A DNA stretch of 59,917 nucleotides from Zetaproteobacteria bacterium CG1_02_55_237 (lineage in GTDB: Bacteria > Pseudomonadota > Zetaproteobacteria > Mariprofundales > Mariprofundaceae), in the NCBI GenBank assembly GCA_001871195.1, contig MNXA01000013.1, positions 1 through 59,917 of the forward strand, given 5' to 3'. Made by a program: the position numbers and the translations under genes. This document shows, one piece after another, positions 17,007 to 25,783 of the stretch (position 1 is its first letter; every line of letters starts with the position of its first letter). The notes under the pieces are model-generated. The model made no database searches, was not told where the DNA came from, and saw nothing but the letters and a program-made list of their open reading frames with translations.

Positions 17007-17766
17007 AAGACTATATTGGTTTGTCAGTGATCAGTTTGGCGTCGATGTGCGGCGGTTTGCCCGGTTCATCATGGGAATTCCCCGCTATGTCCGTGACTGG
17101 AGGCGTTTTCGTCGAAGTTATTCCGGCCAACTGAGCCTGGTTCCTTGCCTGCAGGATTGGCATGCAGCAGGAGGATCGGTTGGGACCGAGTATTTCTTGC
17201 AGGATCTTTTTGTGGCCCAGAAAATTTTTCAGGCAGGACCGGAGAAACATGTGGATGTCGGGTCCAGGATGGACGGCTTTGCCGCGCACGTAGCCAGCTT
17301 TCGCGAAATCGAAGTTTTCGATATTCGCCCGGTGCATTCAACGCTTCCCGGTATCGTGTTTCATCAGGCTGACCTGATGAATGCGGATGACCTTCCCGAA
17401 GGCCATTGCGATTCGCTTTCCTGCCTGCATGCCTTGGAGCATTTCGGTCTGGGACGCTATGGCGATCCGCTGGATGTGAACGGGCATGAAAAAGGTTTGC
17501 GGAATATGGCCAGGCTTCTCAAATCGGGAGGCACATTTTATTTGTCGGTCCCTGTCGGCAAGGCACGGTTGGAATTCAATGCCCAACGCATCTTTAATCC
17601 GCTAGATTTGGTACGTCTGGCTTCGGATAACGGGCTGACGCTGGAAGGTTTTGCTTCGGTAAGGCAAGGTGGTTCGCTGCAGGAAGCAGATGAAGCGGAA
17701 CGCGAGATGGCGGCGCTGCAGAATGTACGCTACGCGCTTGGAATTTTTACCTTTGTGAAACAGTAA
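16990..17766 (+). CDS. DUF268 family protein, methyltransferase-like
   Basis: This 258-residue protein matches the DUF268 group, which resembles SAM-dependent methyltransferases. HVDVGSRMDGFAAHVAS (about 86-102) takes the place of the SAM-binding Gly-rich loop, SCLHALEHFGLGRYGDP (about 138-154) is the most distinctive segment, and LLKSGGTFYLSVPVG corresponds to a late methyltransferase strand. No experimental role is known to me. The gene starts within the last 17 bases of the flippase gene and is followed by two further methyltransferase-like genes, so modification of the glycan or its intermediates is plausible but unproven. Confidence 0.75.
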   Translation: MVDLVKRLYWFVSDQFGVDVRRFARFIMGIPRYVRDWRRFRRSYSGQLSLVPCLQDWHAAGGSVGTEYFLQDLFVAQKIFQAGPEKHVDVGSRMDGFAAHVASFREIEVFDIRPVHSTLPGIVFHQADLMNADDLPEGHCDSLSCLHALEHFGLGRYGDPLDVNGHEKGLRNMARLLKSGGTFYLSVPVGKARLEFNAQRIFNPLDLVRLASDNGLTLEGFASVRQGGSLQEADEAEREMAALQNVRYALGIFTFVKQ

Positions 17767-17822
17767 AACCGAACGGGTTGGACGGGGCAATAAGTATTTA
17801 TCAACGATTGTACGGAGGAAGG

Positions 17823-18590
17823 ATGAGCGGTAAGGGACAAACATACGATGCCATGTTTTTTCGGCGGGCCTATCGCTACCTGTGCAAAAGAATCGGGATT
17901 TATTATCAAAAGTCCTATGCCCAATGCGGCGAGGATCTGATAGTCGATTACATTTTTCACTCCCTGAACATTGCACATCCCAGTTATCTCGATATCGGTG
18001 CGCATCATCCCCGTTTTCTCAGCAATACCTATTTCTTTTACCGCCAGGGTGGCCGGGGTGTATGTGTCGAGCCGGACCCTGTTCTGTTTCGTAAAATTAA
18101 CCGTGCTAGGAAAAGGGACTGCAACCTTAACGTTGGCATGGCAGCTCGACGTGGAATATTGCAATTGCACGTTTTTTCGAGCCGTACATTGAATACATTC
18201 TCTGCTGAAGAGGCGAAAAAATATATCAGCGAAGGGCACGATCAGATCGCTTTGCACGATATAGAGGTGCTGACGTTTTCCGATGTGATACAACGACACT
18301 TTGATCAGGATCCGGATTTTGTTTCGCTGGATGTTGAGGGGATGGACCTGGAGATTCTGCAATCGATCGATTTCTCAAGCTGTCGGCCGACGGTGTTTTG
18401 TATTGAAACCATCACCTATTCGCGCAGCGGAGAAGGGGAAAGGTTGACACAGATTGATAAGATTATGGCTGAGCACGGCTACATGAAATATGCTGATACC
18501 CATATCAACAGTATTTATGTTCTTCGAGAGCGGTGGCTTGCGAGGGCTGGAAACTCAAAATTATGCGCGGATAATGGCGAGGCGGATTGA
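17823..18590 (+). CDS. FkbM family methyltransferase
   Basis: This is a SAM-dependent methyltransferase of the FkbM type, about 255 residues from ATG 17823. That start has GGAGGA at 17814-17819. A possible upstream TTG at 17778 lacks such a site. Key segments are SYAQCGEDLIVDYIF (about 28-42), the SAM loop YLDIGAHHP and CVEPDP. SLDVEGMDLEIL near 170 carries the conserved Asp-x-Glu-Gly seen throughout the family. Members O-methylate sugars and polyketides. Here a sugar hydroxyl in the repeat unit is the likely target. The stop shares a base with the ATG of the next gene. Confidence 0.85.
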   Translation: MSGKGQTYDAMFFRRAYRYLCKRIGIYYQKSYAQCGEDLIVDYIFHSLNIAHPSYLDIGAHHPRFLSNTYFFYRQGGRGVCVEPDPVLFRKINRARKRDCNLNVGMAARRGILQLHVFSSRTLNTFSAEEAKKYISEGHDQIALHDIEVLTFSDVIQRHFDQDPDFVSLDVEGMDLEILQSIDFSSCRPTVFCIETITYSRSGEGERLTQIDKIMAEHGYMKYADTHINSIYVLRERWLARAGNSKLCADNGEAD

Positions 18591-19333
18591 TGAATATATT
18601 GCGTAGCCTGAAAGACTTTTACCAAAGATCGTCCATCCTTAATTTTAACGTTGTCGAGCGTGATTCATGGGTGCTCCGGCAGGCCACAGACTTGCCTGCC
18701 GGCAGCCGAATTCTTGATGCTGGGGCTGGCTCTTGCCCATATCGCGCGCTGTTCGCGCATTGCGACTACAAAACCCAAGATTTCACTTCCCTGCAGGGTG
18801 AACAGCTCAGCGGCGGTCAATACGGCAGCATTGATTACGTTTGCGATATCGCCTCGATTCCAGTCGAAGACGGCACCTTCGATGCGGTACTGTGCTCCGA
18901 GGTCATCGAACATGTACCGGACCCTGTTGCTGTGATGGTTGAATTTTCCCGAATTCTTAAGTCTGGCGGCCGATTGCTTCTGACCGCGCCGCTCGGTTCG
19001 GGCATTCATCAGGAGCCGTATCACTTTTACGGCGGGTATACGCCTTTCTGGTATGACAAGGTATTGTCCGAGGCAGGCTTTACCGATATCAATGTTCAGG
19101 CCAATGGCGGTTCGCTGAGAGCCTTTTCTCAGGAGGCATTGCGTTTTATGCAGATGACGATGCCTTTTTCCGGCATTCTGCCTTTCTTCCCCAGCCTTCT
19201 TTGGCTACCTGTCTGGCTGTTGCTGCTGCCTGTGCTGGCAGGCGTGATTCCTCTTGCCGCACATCTGCTCGATCGCTTCGATCACAAACAGCATTTCACT
19301 GTCGGGTACTTCATCACTGCGGTGAAAGGCTGA
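18590..19333 (+). CDS. Class I SAM-dependent methyltransferase with a hydrophobic C-terminus
   Basis: This 247-residue methyltransferase has motif I as ILDAGAGSCPYRALF (about 41-55), CSEVIEHVPDPVAVM (about 103-117) and LKSGGRLLLTAPLG. After residue about 195 there is a strongly hydrophobic stretch containing LLWLPVWLLLLPVLAG and PLAAHLL. The protein may therefore be anchored to, or act at, the inner membrane, perhaps on a lipid-linked intermediate. ATG 18590 overlaps the previous stop by one base. A TTG three bases earlier is an alternative. The substrate is not known. Confidence 0.82.
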   Translation: MNILRSLKDFYQRSSILNFNVVERDSWVLRQATDLPAGSRILDAGAGSCPYRALFAHCDYKTQDFTSLQGEQLSGGQYGSIDYVCDIASIPVEDGTFDAVLCSEVIEHVPDPVAVMVEFSRILKSGGRLLLTAPLGSGIHQEPYHFYGGYTPFWYDKVLSEAGFTDINVQANGGSLRAFSQEALRFMQMTMPFSGILPFFPSLLWLPVWLLLLPVLAGVIPLAAHLLDRFDHKQHFTVGYFITAVKG

Positions 19334-19350
19334 CGGCTCGCAGCTTTCCT

Positions 19351-20571
19351 GTGAAAATCGTATGTGCTTTCGGTAAACACAATTATGGCAGTGCGGTGCG
19401 CGGTCTTGGCTATGAATACGCCAATTTCCTGCCTGCCCTGCAAAAGCTTGGGCATGAGGTGGTTTTCTTTGAGCTATGGGATCGCACGGTCTATTCAGAT
19501 TTTGCCGATCTGAACCGGCAGTTCCTGCAAACCATTGAGCATGAGCAGCCTGATGTCGTGCTCTGTGTGACTATGACCACTGAGTTGTGGCTGGAGACTC
19601 TGCAACTCGCGCGGCGGGGTGGCCGGGCCATATTTATTCACTGGAATCCCGACGATTCATGGAAATATGAGCAAAGCTCTCGTCTGCTTGCATCTGCCTT
19701 TGATGTAATGGCGACGACCTATCCCTCGATTGGAAAGCGAGCGGCAAAGGAAGGCTTCGAAAATTTTGTGCTGACGCAGTGGGCCGCGAACAGTGCGGTC
19801 ATGGCAGAGCCTCTACCCGCAGAACAGTGCAGCCATGCGGTTTCCTTTGTCGGTTCGGCCTACGGCAATCGGATAGAGTGGATTGCAGCACTGAACGAGC
19901 GCGGCATTGCGGTCGAATGCTTCGGCTATGGTTGGCCGAATGGTCCTGTTGCTGCGGAGGAGATTCCCCGAATCATGCGAGGTTCGTTGCTTAGTCTGAA
20001 TTTTGGTGATTCCGGAGTGGTGATACAGGGTGGGGTGCCAAGGCGTAGCAGACAGATCAAGGCGCGGGTATTCGAGGTGCCAGGTGCGGGCGGGCTGCTC
20101 TTGACCGAGCCGGCCGAACATCTGGATGAATATTTTCTTTCCGGCGAGGAAATCGTCGTTTTCGAGAATATTGAGTCGCTGGCCGACACCATCCGCGCCC
20201 TGCTGGCGGACCCGGAGAAACGCGATGCCATTGCCCGTGCCGGACATGCAAGATGCAGGCGCGAGCATAGCTATGAGGCTCGTTTCTCGGCTCTTCTGGA
20301 TGCGGCCTTTGCCTGTCGCAGGAAAGACTCCGCAGCGCAGATGGGGATTGATTTTGTAGCTTTTGAAGGCCTTGCCTCCCGGTACAGGTCTGGCCATGCA
20401 CTTAAATTGTTGCGCGGTTTTTTGCTTCTGCCATGCCGGCTTGTTTGGGGCAGGGAGCGTGGCCCGAGGGCGGCCAGACGCTTGTTGTTCGAGCTGAGCT
20501 GGCGTTTGCTTGGCGATAAAACCTATCGAGCCAGCGGTTTGCCGGGCAGACTATTCTACCATGAAAGCTGA
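19351..20571 (+). CDS. CgeB-like glycosyltransferase
   Basis: This 406-residue GT-B-type protein of the CgeB/glycosyltransferase family 1_2 group has FIHWNPDDSWKYEQS (about 98-112), the typical NPDD signature. SFVGSAYGNRIEWI and the donor-site end RVFEVPGAGGLLLTEP (about 240-255) are also present. I choose GTG 19351 because the family's first strand begins directly after it (KIVCAFGKHNYGSAVRG). The open frame before it only overlaps the methyltransferase gene. The last 60 residues are basic and aromatic and may touch the membrane. It should transfer one sugar; donor unknown. Confidence 0.82.
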   Translation: MKIVCAFGKHNYGSAVRGLGYEYANFLPALQKLGHEVVFFELWDRTVYSDFADLNRQFLQTIEHEQPDVVLCVTMTTELWLETLQLARRGGRAIFIHWNPDDSWKYEQSSRLLASAFDVMATTYPSIGKRAAKEGFENFVLTQWAANSAVMAEPLPAEQCSHAVSFVGSAYGNRIEWIAALNERGIAVECFGYGWPNGPVAAEEIPRIMRGSLLSLNFGDSGVVIQGGVPRRSRQIKARVFEVPGAGGLLLTEPAEHLDEYFLSGEEIVVFENIESLADTIRALLADPEKRDAIARAGHARCRREHSYEARFSALLDAAFACRRKDSAAQMGIDFVAFEGLASRYRSGHALKLLRGFLLLPCRLVWGRERGPRAARRLLFELSWRLLGDKTYRASGLPGRLFYHES

Positions 20572-20603
20572 TATGCTGGCCGGCATGAAAGAAGGCTCCT
20601 GAG

Positions 20604-22577
20604 ATGTGTGGAATTTGTGGCTTTGTGAATCTGGATGGTGCAGTTGCCGATAGCGGTATCATCGAGGGCATGAATACAGCCATGCATCATCGTGGTCCAG
20701 ACGATGCCGGGGTGCGTATCGATGGCGATACGGCCATGGCCATGCGCCGCCTGTCCATTATGGATGTGACCGGCGGGCACCAGCCTATCAGCAATGAAAC
20801 CAGTGATGTGTGGACGGTATTCAACGGGGAAATCTATAACGCCGGCAGCCTGCGTGGCGACCTGCAGCAACGCGGGCACCGCTTTGTCACCACTACCGAT
20901 ACCGAGGCCATTGTGCATCAGTATGAGGAAGACGGCCTGCAGGGCATGCATCCCCTGCGCGGCATGTTCGCCTATGCTTTGCACGATGTCCGCCCGGGAG
21001 GGGATCGCCGGCTGTTGCTTGTGCGCGACAGGCTGGGCATCAAGCCGCTGTTCTATTATCTCGATGACAAGTTGCTGGCCTTCGCATCGGAGCTGACCAG
21101 CCTGCTGCAGCATCCGGCAATCAAGCGCAGTATCGATCCGCTGGCTCTAAACCAGTATCTGGCTACCGGCATTGTCGCCTCGCCGCGCACCATGTTCAGC
21201 AATGTCCGGCAACTGATGCCCGGCCATTACCTGTTGCTGCAGGGGGGGGAAGTGATCGAGAAGCCCTACTGGCAGCTGCCCTGCGTGAGCCCCGTGCAGG
21301 CAGACTTTCATGAAGCCGTACAGACGACGCGCAGCCTGCTGGAATCTTCGATTGAGGAACATCTGATTTCCGATGTGCCGGTCGGCGCCTTTCTGAGCGG
21401 TGGCATCGACTCTAGTGCGGTGGTGGCCCTGATGGCACGGGCCTCCGGCAAAAAGATTCCCACCTTTTCGGTGCGTTTTCAGGGCAGCGGCTACGACGAG
21501 TCGTCCTATGCCCGGCGGGTCGCCGATATGTATGCCACCGAGCACCATGAGTTCAACGTGCCGGATCAGAGTTTTGATGAGGGTCTGCTGCGCGGCATGA
21601 TCAGCCATCATGGTCAGCCGACTGCGGATTCCTCGGCCTTGCCTACATTCATGGTGTCTTCTCTGGCTCGCAGGCATGTCAAGGTGGCGCTTTCAGGCGA
21701 TGGCGGCGACGAATGTTTCGCAGGCTATTCTCATTACGGCTGGTTGCTCAAAATAAGGCGGCTGTATGCCTGCCCGAGATCTTTGCGCAAGGCTGTTCTG
21801 GGTCTGCTGAAACAGTGCGCAAGCACGGCTTCTTTAGGCCGGGTTTCCGGCCTTCGCCAACCCATCAATGCCCTTGAGGCGTCCATGCACGGAGCGCAAC
21901 GACTGCCTCTTGAGGTGCTCCGCCTGAACGATGTGCATGCTATCGATGGGCTGCTGCTACCTGCGTGGCGTGCTGATGATGCGCAGGTATGGGATGAGCT
22001 TGATCAAGAGCTGGCTCATACATCTGGTTTGGATGCGATTGCATCAGCCCAACGTTTTTCCTGCCGCTACTTCATGCCCGATGCCTATCTTCCCAAGGTG
22101 GATCGCATGAGTATGGCGGCCTCGCTTGAGGTGCGGGTCCCGTTTCTTGATCACCGCTTGGTGGAATATGCGCTTTCCCTGCCTGGCGATTTGCACTGGC
22201 AGGGGGGTATCGGCAAGCGCGTGCTGCGTGCTGCAGTGGCCGATCTGCTGCCCGAGGATATCTTCACGCACCGTAAGCAGGGTTTTTCCATTCCGCTACA
22301 CACATGGGCGGACGACAACTATTACAGGCTTGCCGAAGACCTGCTGAACGAAGATGCAGTTGACCGCCGGGGTATTTTCGATGCACGTGCCGTGCGTCGG
22401 CTAATCAATCGCTGTATGGGAATTGAGCTGCGTCGTCCGGCGTTGGAGAGCGAATACCGTCTGAGTCACAGGTTGTTTCAACTGATAGTTCTCGAGTTGT
22501 GGTGTCGGATGTATCTGGATGATTTGCCTTCCGCACCGACATTAATGGAAATGGAGGGCATGCTGCGTCATGGGTAA
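20604..22577 (+). CDS. asnB: Asparagine synthetase-like glutamine amidotransferase (second copy)
   Basis: This 657-residue AsnB homologue has Cys2 in MCGICGF as glutaminase nucleophile, HHRGPDDAG (about 31-39) and FNGEIYNAG (about 74-82). The synthetase part has the pyrophosphatase loop LSGGIDSSAVV (about 264-274) and LSGDGGDECFAGY. It also has the conserved ending around KVDRMSMAASLEVRVPFLDH. It is clearly distinct from the copy at 4035-5894. Long AsnB paralogues of this kind are common in EPS loci, including those linked to exosortase systems. No exosortase is seen here. The true acceptor carboxylate is not known. The next transferase starts eight bases before its end. Confidence 0.88.
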   Translation: MCGICGFVNLDGAVADSGIIEGMNTAMHHRGPDDAGVRIDGDTAMAMRRLSIMDVTGGHQPISNETSDVWTVFNGEIYNAGSLRGDLQQRGHRFVTTTDTEAIVHQYEEDGLQGMHPLRGMFAYALHDVRPGGDRRLLLVRDRLGIKPLFYYLDDKLLAFASELTSLLQHPAIKRSIDPLALNQYLATGIVASPRTMFSNVRQLMPGHYLLLQGGEVIEKPYWQLPCVSPVQADFHEAVQTTRSLLESSIEEHLISDVPVGAFLSGGIDSSAVVALMARASGKKIPTFSVRFQGSGYDESSYARRVADMYATEHHEFNVPDQSFDEGLLRGMISHHGQPTADSSALPTFMVSSLARRHVKVALSGDGGDECFAGYSHYGWLLKIRRLYACPRSLRKAVLGLLKQCASTASLGRVSGLRQPINALEASMHGAQRLPLEVLRLNDVHAIDGLLLPAWRADDAQVWDELDQELAHTSGLDAIASAQRFSCRYFMPDAYLPKVDRMSMAASLEVRVPFLDHRLVEYALSLPGDLHWQGGIGKRVLRAAVADLLPEDIFTHRKQGFSIPLHTWADDNYYRLAEDLLNEDAVDRRGIFDARAVRRLINRCMGIELRRPALESEYRLSHRLFQLIVLELWCRMYLDDLPSAPTLMEMEGMLRHG

Positions 22578-23451
22578 GCCCCCCGTCATCAGTATTGGTA
22601 TGCCGGTATACAATGCTGCGCGTACCCTACGTACTGCTGTGGATTCTATTTTGCAACAGGACTTTGCCGACTGGGAGCTGCTTATTATCGATGACGGCTC
22701 CAGTGACGGTACGGCTGATCTGGCTCGTTCCTTTGCGGATGGTCGAATACGGGTCTTTTCCGACGGGTACAATCGCGGGTTGGCGGTCAGGCTCAATGAG
22801 GCCGTGCAGCAAAGCCGTGGCGAGTATTTTGCGCGTATGGATGGGGATGATATCGCTTATCCGCAGCGACTGACGCTGCAACTGGCATATCTGCAGCAGT
22901 ATCCTGAAGTCGATCTGGTGGGCGCTTGGGCTCTGGTCTTTGATTCAAATTTTTCAGTGCGCGGGAGGCGTATGACGCCGGAATCTCATGCCGACATTTG
23001 CGCTGCACCATGGGCAGGGTTTCCGTTACTGCACCCGACCTACATGGGCCGGAAGGCATGGTATGAGAGTTTCCCTTATGATGAAGGTTTGAGCAAGGCG
23101 CAGGACCAGGTCTTGCTGGCCGGTAGTTGCATAAGCAGTCGTTTTGCCAATGTGCAGGAAGTCTTGCTTGCCTATCGCGAGGATATTCCCACATTGTCCA
23201 AACTCTGGGCCAGTCGAGGTTGCATGCTGCGTGGCATGTTCAAAGTCTATATCCGTCAGGGACGGACGGGTCTGGCATGCAGGGTAGTGCTGGCGCAGGG
23301 TCTGCGCATGTTGGCGGACCTTGTAGCCACCGTGCTGCCGCTCAGGACATTTCAACTGAGCAGGCGCTCGGGGCCTCTGGGTGTGAACGATGTGCGCCGC
23401 TGGGAGGAGTTGCTGAAGAACATCCATGCGAAGGATACGCTACGTGCCTAG
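22570..23451 (+). CDS. Family 2 glycosyltransferase
   Basis: This 293-residue GT-A enzyme has ISIGMPVYNAARTLR at the N-terminus, LLIIDDGSSDGTADL (about 36-50) and FARMDGDDIAYPQRL (about 86-100), which carries the DxD metal site. The C-terminal third is basic with hydrophobic patches. It is similar in organisation to the GT2 at 5901-6797 but not a close copy. It overlaps asnB upstream by eight bases and the next GT4 gene by 26 bases, so it is translated from the same message. Sugar donor and acceptor cannot be assigned. Confidence 0.88.
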   Translation: MGKPPVISIGMPVYNAARTLRTAVDSILQQDFADWELLIIDDGSSDGTADLARSFADGRIRVFSDGYNRGLAVRLNEAVQQSRGEYFARMDGDDIAYPQRLTLQLAYLQQYPEVDLVGAWALVFDSNFSVRGRRMTPESHADICAAPWAGFPLLHPTYMGRKAWYESFPYDEGLSKAQDQVLLAGSCISSRFANVQEVLLAYREDIPTLSKLWASRGCMLRGMFKVYIRQGRTGLACRVVLAQGLRMLADLVATVLPLRTFQLSRRSGPLGVNDVRRWEELLKNIHAKDTLRA

Positions 23452-24565
23452 GGCAAAAATCTGTCTGGTGGTGGCCAGCGAGATCACGGTCAAAGCATTC
23501 CTGATCGGGCATCTGCGCGCCCTGTGTGAACATTACGATGTTAGCGTAGTGGTAAACACCGACAATCCGGGATTTCTCGATTCCTATGGCTTGAAGCTGC
23601 GTGTTATTCCTCTGGTTATTGAGCGAAGTATTGTTCCTGGCCGCGATCTGGCGGCCCTGTTTGCGCTGATTCGTCTGTTTCGCAAAGAGCGGTTCGATGT
23701 TGTACATTCTGTTACGCCTAAAGCCGCCCTGCTCGCTATGCTGGCTGCATGGATTGTCCGATTGCCACGTCGTTTGCATATCTTTACCGGACAGGTGTGG
23801 GCAACGCGCCGCGGTTTGTCTCGTCTGATTCTCAAATCCATGGATCGGCTGTTGGCTGCATGTGCAAGCCATTTACTGGCCGACAGTGCCTCGCAGCGCG
23901 AGTTTCTGATCACGCAGGGGGTTGTGGCGGCGGATAAGGTTGTGGTTCTGGCGCATGGCTCGATCTGCGGTGTGGATACGCAGCGCTTCAGGCCCGATGC
24001 GGCTAGTCGTCAGGGCGTGCGCGAGGAGCTTGGCATCGGGGCAGAGGAAACGCTTTTCCTGTTTCTTGGGCGCTTGAACCACGACAAGGGAGTGCTCGAT
24101 CTGGCGCAGGCCTTTGCACATCTGCCGCTTGGCTGCCGGTTGTTGATCGTAGGCCCCGATGAGGCGGGCATTCAGCCGGAGATTGAGAAACTTTTATCCG
24201 CCAAGAGAGTACACTTTATTTCCTATACCGATGCACCTGAGCGTTACATGGCTGCGGCCGATGTGTTTTGCCTGCCGAGCTATCGTGAAGGCTTCGGCAG
24301 TGTGATTATTGAGGCGGCTGCCTGCGGCATTCCGGCTATCGGTTCACGCATCTACGGGCTGAGTGATGCGATTGAAGAGGGTAAGAGTGGTCTTTTGTTT
24401 CCTGCCAGAGATGTCGCAGAGTTGAGGCGTTGTATGCAGCATATGCTTGGAAACGATGCCCTGCGCAAGCAGATGGGTGAATATGCCAGAGAGCGTGCCG
24501 CGCGTGACTTCTCCAGCGCGAGGGTGACGCAGGCATGGCTGGAATACTATGATGCGCTGCTGTGA
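23426..24565 (+). CDS. Family 4 glycosyltransferase (PglA-like neighbourhood)
   Basis: This 379-residue GT-B protein has FDVVHSVTPKAALLAMLA (about 92-109), LFLGRLNHDKGVLDLAQAF (about 212-230) and the E-x7-E signature in SYREGFGSVIIEAAACGIPA. It resembles the transferases that act directly after a PglC-type initiating enzyme, such as PglA, which adds a sugar to undecaprenyl-diphospho-diNAcBac. The gene lies directly before pglC, so this order is consistent with that role. Start ATG 23426 lies within the preceding gene. The end overlaps pglC by four bases. Exact donor is unknown. Confidence 0.85.
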   Translation: MRRIRYVPRAKICLVVASEITVKAFLIGHLRALCEHYDVSVVVNTDNPGFLDSYGLKLRVIPLVIERSIVPGRDLAALFALIRLFRKERFDVVHSVTPKAALLAMLAAWIVRLPRRLHIFTGQVWATRRGLSRLILKSMDRLLAACASHLLADSASQREFLITQGVVAADKVVVLAHGSICGVDTQRFRPDAASRQGVREELGIGAEETLFLFLGRLNHDKGVLDLAQAFAHLPLGCRLLIVGPDEAGIQPEIEKLLSAKRVHFISYTDAPERYMAAADVFCLPSYREGFGSVIIEAAACGIPAIGSRIYGLSDAIEEGKSGLLFPARDVAELRRCMQHMLGNDALRKQMGEYARERAARDFSSARVTQAWLEYYDALL

Positions 24566-25155
24566 AGCGTCTTTTCGATTTTTCCGTGGCCCTGTTGTTG
24601 CTCGTGGCCCTGTGGCCACTGCTCCTGCTGTTGGCTGTAATGGTGCGCCTGCATCTTGGCTCGCCAGTGTTGTTTCGCCAGCTGCGTCCCGGTTTACATG
24701 GTCATCCATTTTATATCTGCAAGTTTCGCACCATGACTGATGCATGCGATGTTGACGGCGTTTTACGCGCAGATGCCGAGCGCCTGACCCCGCCGGGCCG
24801 TTTCATGCGCCGTTTCAGTCTCGATGAACTACCGCAGTTGTTCAATGTGTTGCGCGGTGATTTGAGTCTGGTCGGGCCACGACCGCTGCTGATGGAATAT
24901 CTGCCTTTGTATTCTGCCGGGCAGGCGCGCAGGCATGAGGTGCGTCCGGGCATTACAGGCTGGGCGCAGGTTAACGGACGCAATGCGATCAGTTGGGACG
25001 AACGCTTCCGGCTGGATGTTTGGTATGTGGAGCATCACTCCTTTCTTCTCGACATGAAGATTCTCTGGATGACCCTTCTCAAGGTGCTGCGTTCTGAGGG
25101 TGTGAGCCAGAAGGGGCATGCAACGATGGAAAAGTTTCGCGGTTCGGCACCATGA
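24562..25155 (+). CDS. pglC: Initiating phosphoglycosyltransferase, PglC type
   Basis: This 197-residue monotopic enzyme transfers a sugar 1-phosphate to undecaprenyl phosphate. It has the N-terminal re-entrant hydrophobic segment (about 8-30), ICKFRTMTDA (about 52-61), the catalytic Asp-Glu pair in RFSLDELPQLFNVL (about 81-94), LVGPRP and RPGITGWAQVNGRN. The short form without the WbaP/WcaJ N-terminal helices is typical of PglC, which uses UDP-diNAcBac. The next genes, pglD and pglE, make that donor. GTG 24562 overlaps the preceding stop by four bases. A second, unrelated initiating enzyme is at 26962-27966. Confidence 0.88.
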   Translation: MKRLFDFSVALLLLVALWPLLLLLAVMVRLHLGSPVLFRQLRPGLHGHPFYICKFRTMTDACDVDGVLRADAERLTPPGRFMRRFSLDELPQLFNVLRGDLSLVGPRPLLMEYLPLYSAGQARRHEVRPGITGWAQVNGRNAISWDERFRLDVWYVEHHSFLLDMKILWMTLLKVLRSEGVSQKGHATMEKFRGSAP

Positions 25156-25772
25156 GCAGTCTGTTGATTATCGGTGCCAGCGGACATGGAAAAGTTGTAG
25201 CCGAGACGGCTGAGGCCATCGGTTCTTGGGAAACCATTGCCTTTCTGGATGACGACTTCGCCACATTGAATGGAAAGTTGCGTTGGCCTGTAGTTGCCAG
25301 CTCCAAGGATGCTATAACCCTGAGCCGACAATATGACGCTGTCGTGGTTGCCATCGGGCATGCTGAAATCCGACTTCGTTTTATCAACGAACTTGCGGCA
25401 GCTGGTTGCGTATTACCCGTACTTCTACATCCGGCCGCATGGGTCAGTATGTCGGCGAATCTGGGTGTTGGATCGGTGGTGTTTGCCGGCGCGGTGATTC
25501 AGGCCGATGTCCGGCTCGGGAGGGCTGTGATCGTCAATACATCGGCAAGCGTCGATCATGATTGCCAGCTTGCCGACGGGGTACATGTTTGCCCCGGCGC
25601 TCATCTGGCCGGCAATATTGTGGTGGGTGAGGGTGCTTGGTTGGGTATCGGATGTGTGGTTAAGCAGGGTGTTTGCCTTGGCAAGGGCGTGACGGTCGGG
25701 GCCGGCGCCGTAGTGCTGAAGAATGTGACGGATGGCTTGACCGTGGCAGGCTGCCCGGCACGGGCCATTTGA
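25152..25772 (+). CDS. pglD: UDP-4-amino-sugar N-acetyltransferase, PglD/NeuD type
   Basis: This 206-residue protein has an N-terminal Rossmann-like domain (LLIIGASGHGKVVAETAE) and a C-terminal left-handed beta-helix of hexapeptide repeats (about 95-200). NTSASVDHDCQLADGV (about 133-148) carries the His expected as the catalytic base in PglD. The family acetylates the 4-amino group of UDP-4-amino-4,6-dideoxy-GlcNAc, giving UDP-diNAcBac. It overlaps pglC by four bases and is followed by pglE. A sialic-acid O-acetyltransferase-like function (NeuD) is the alternative, but no sialic acid genes are near. Confidence 0.85.
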   Translation: MSSLLIIGASGHGKVVAETAEAIGSWETIAFLDDDFATLNGKLRWPVVASSKDAITLSRQYDAVVVAIGHAEIRLRFINELAAAGCVLPVLLHPAAWVSMSANLGVGSVVFAGAVIQADVRLGRAVIVNTSASVDHDCQLADGVHVCPGAHLAGNIVVGEGAWLGIGCVVKQGVCLGKGVTVGAGAVVLKNVTDGLTVAGCPARAI

Positions 25773-25783
25773 GAGGAAGGGTA

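Noticed and set aside
25673-25783. An N-terminal extension of the pglE frame
   Set aside because: The 37 extra codons overlap pglD and are not part of the aminotransferase fold. Good starts exist at 25784 and 25796.
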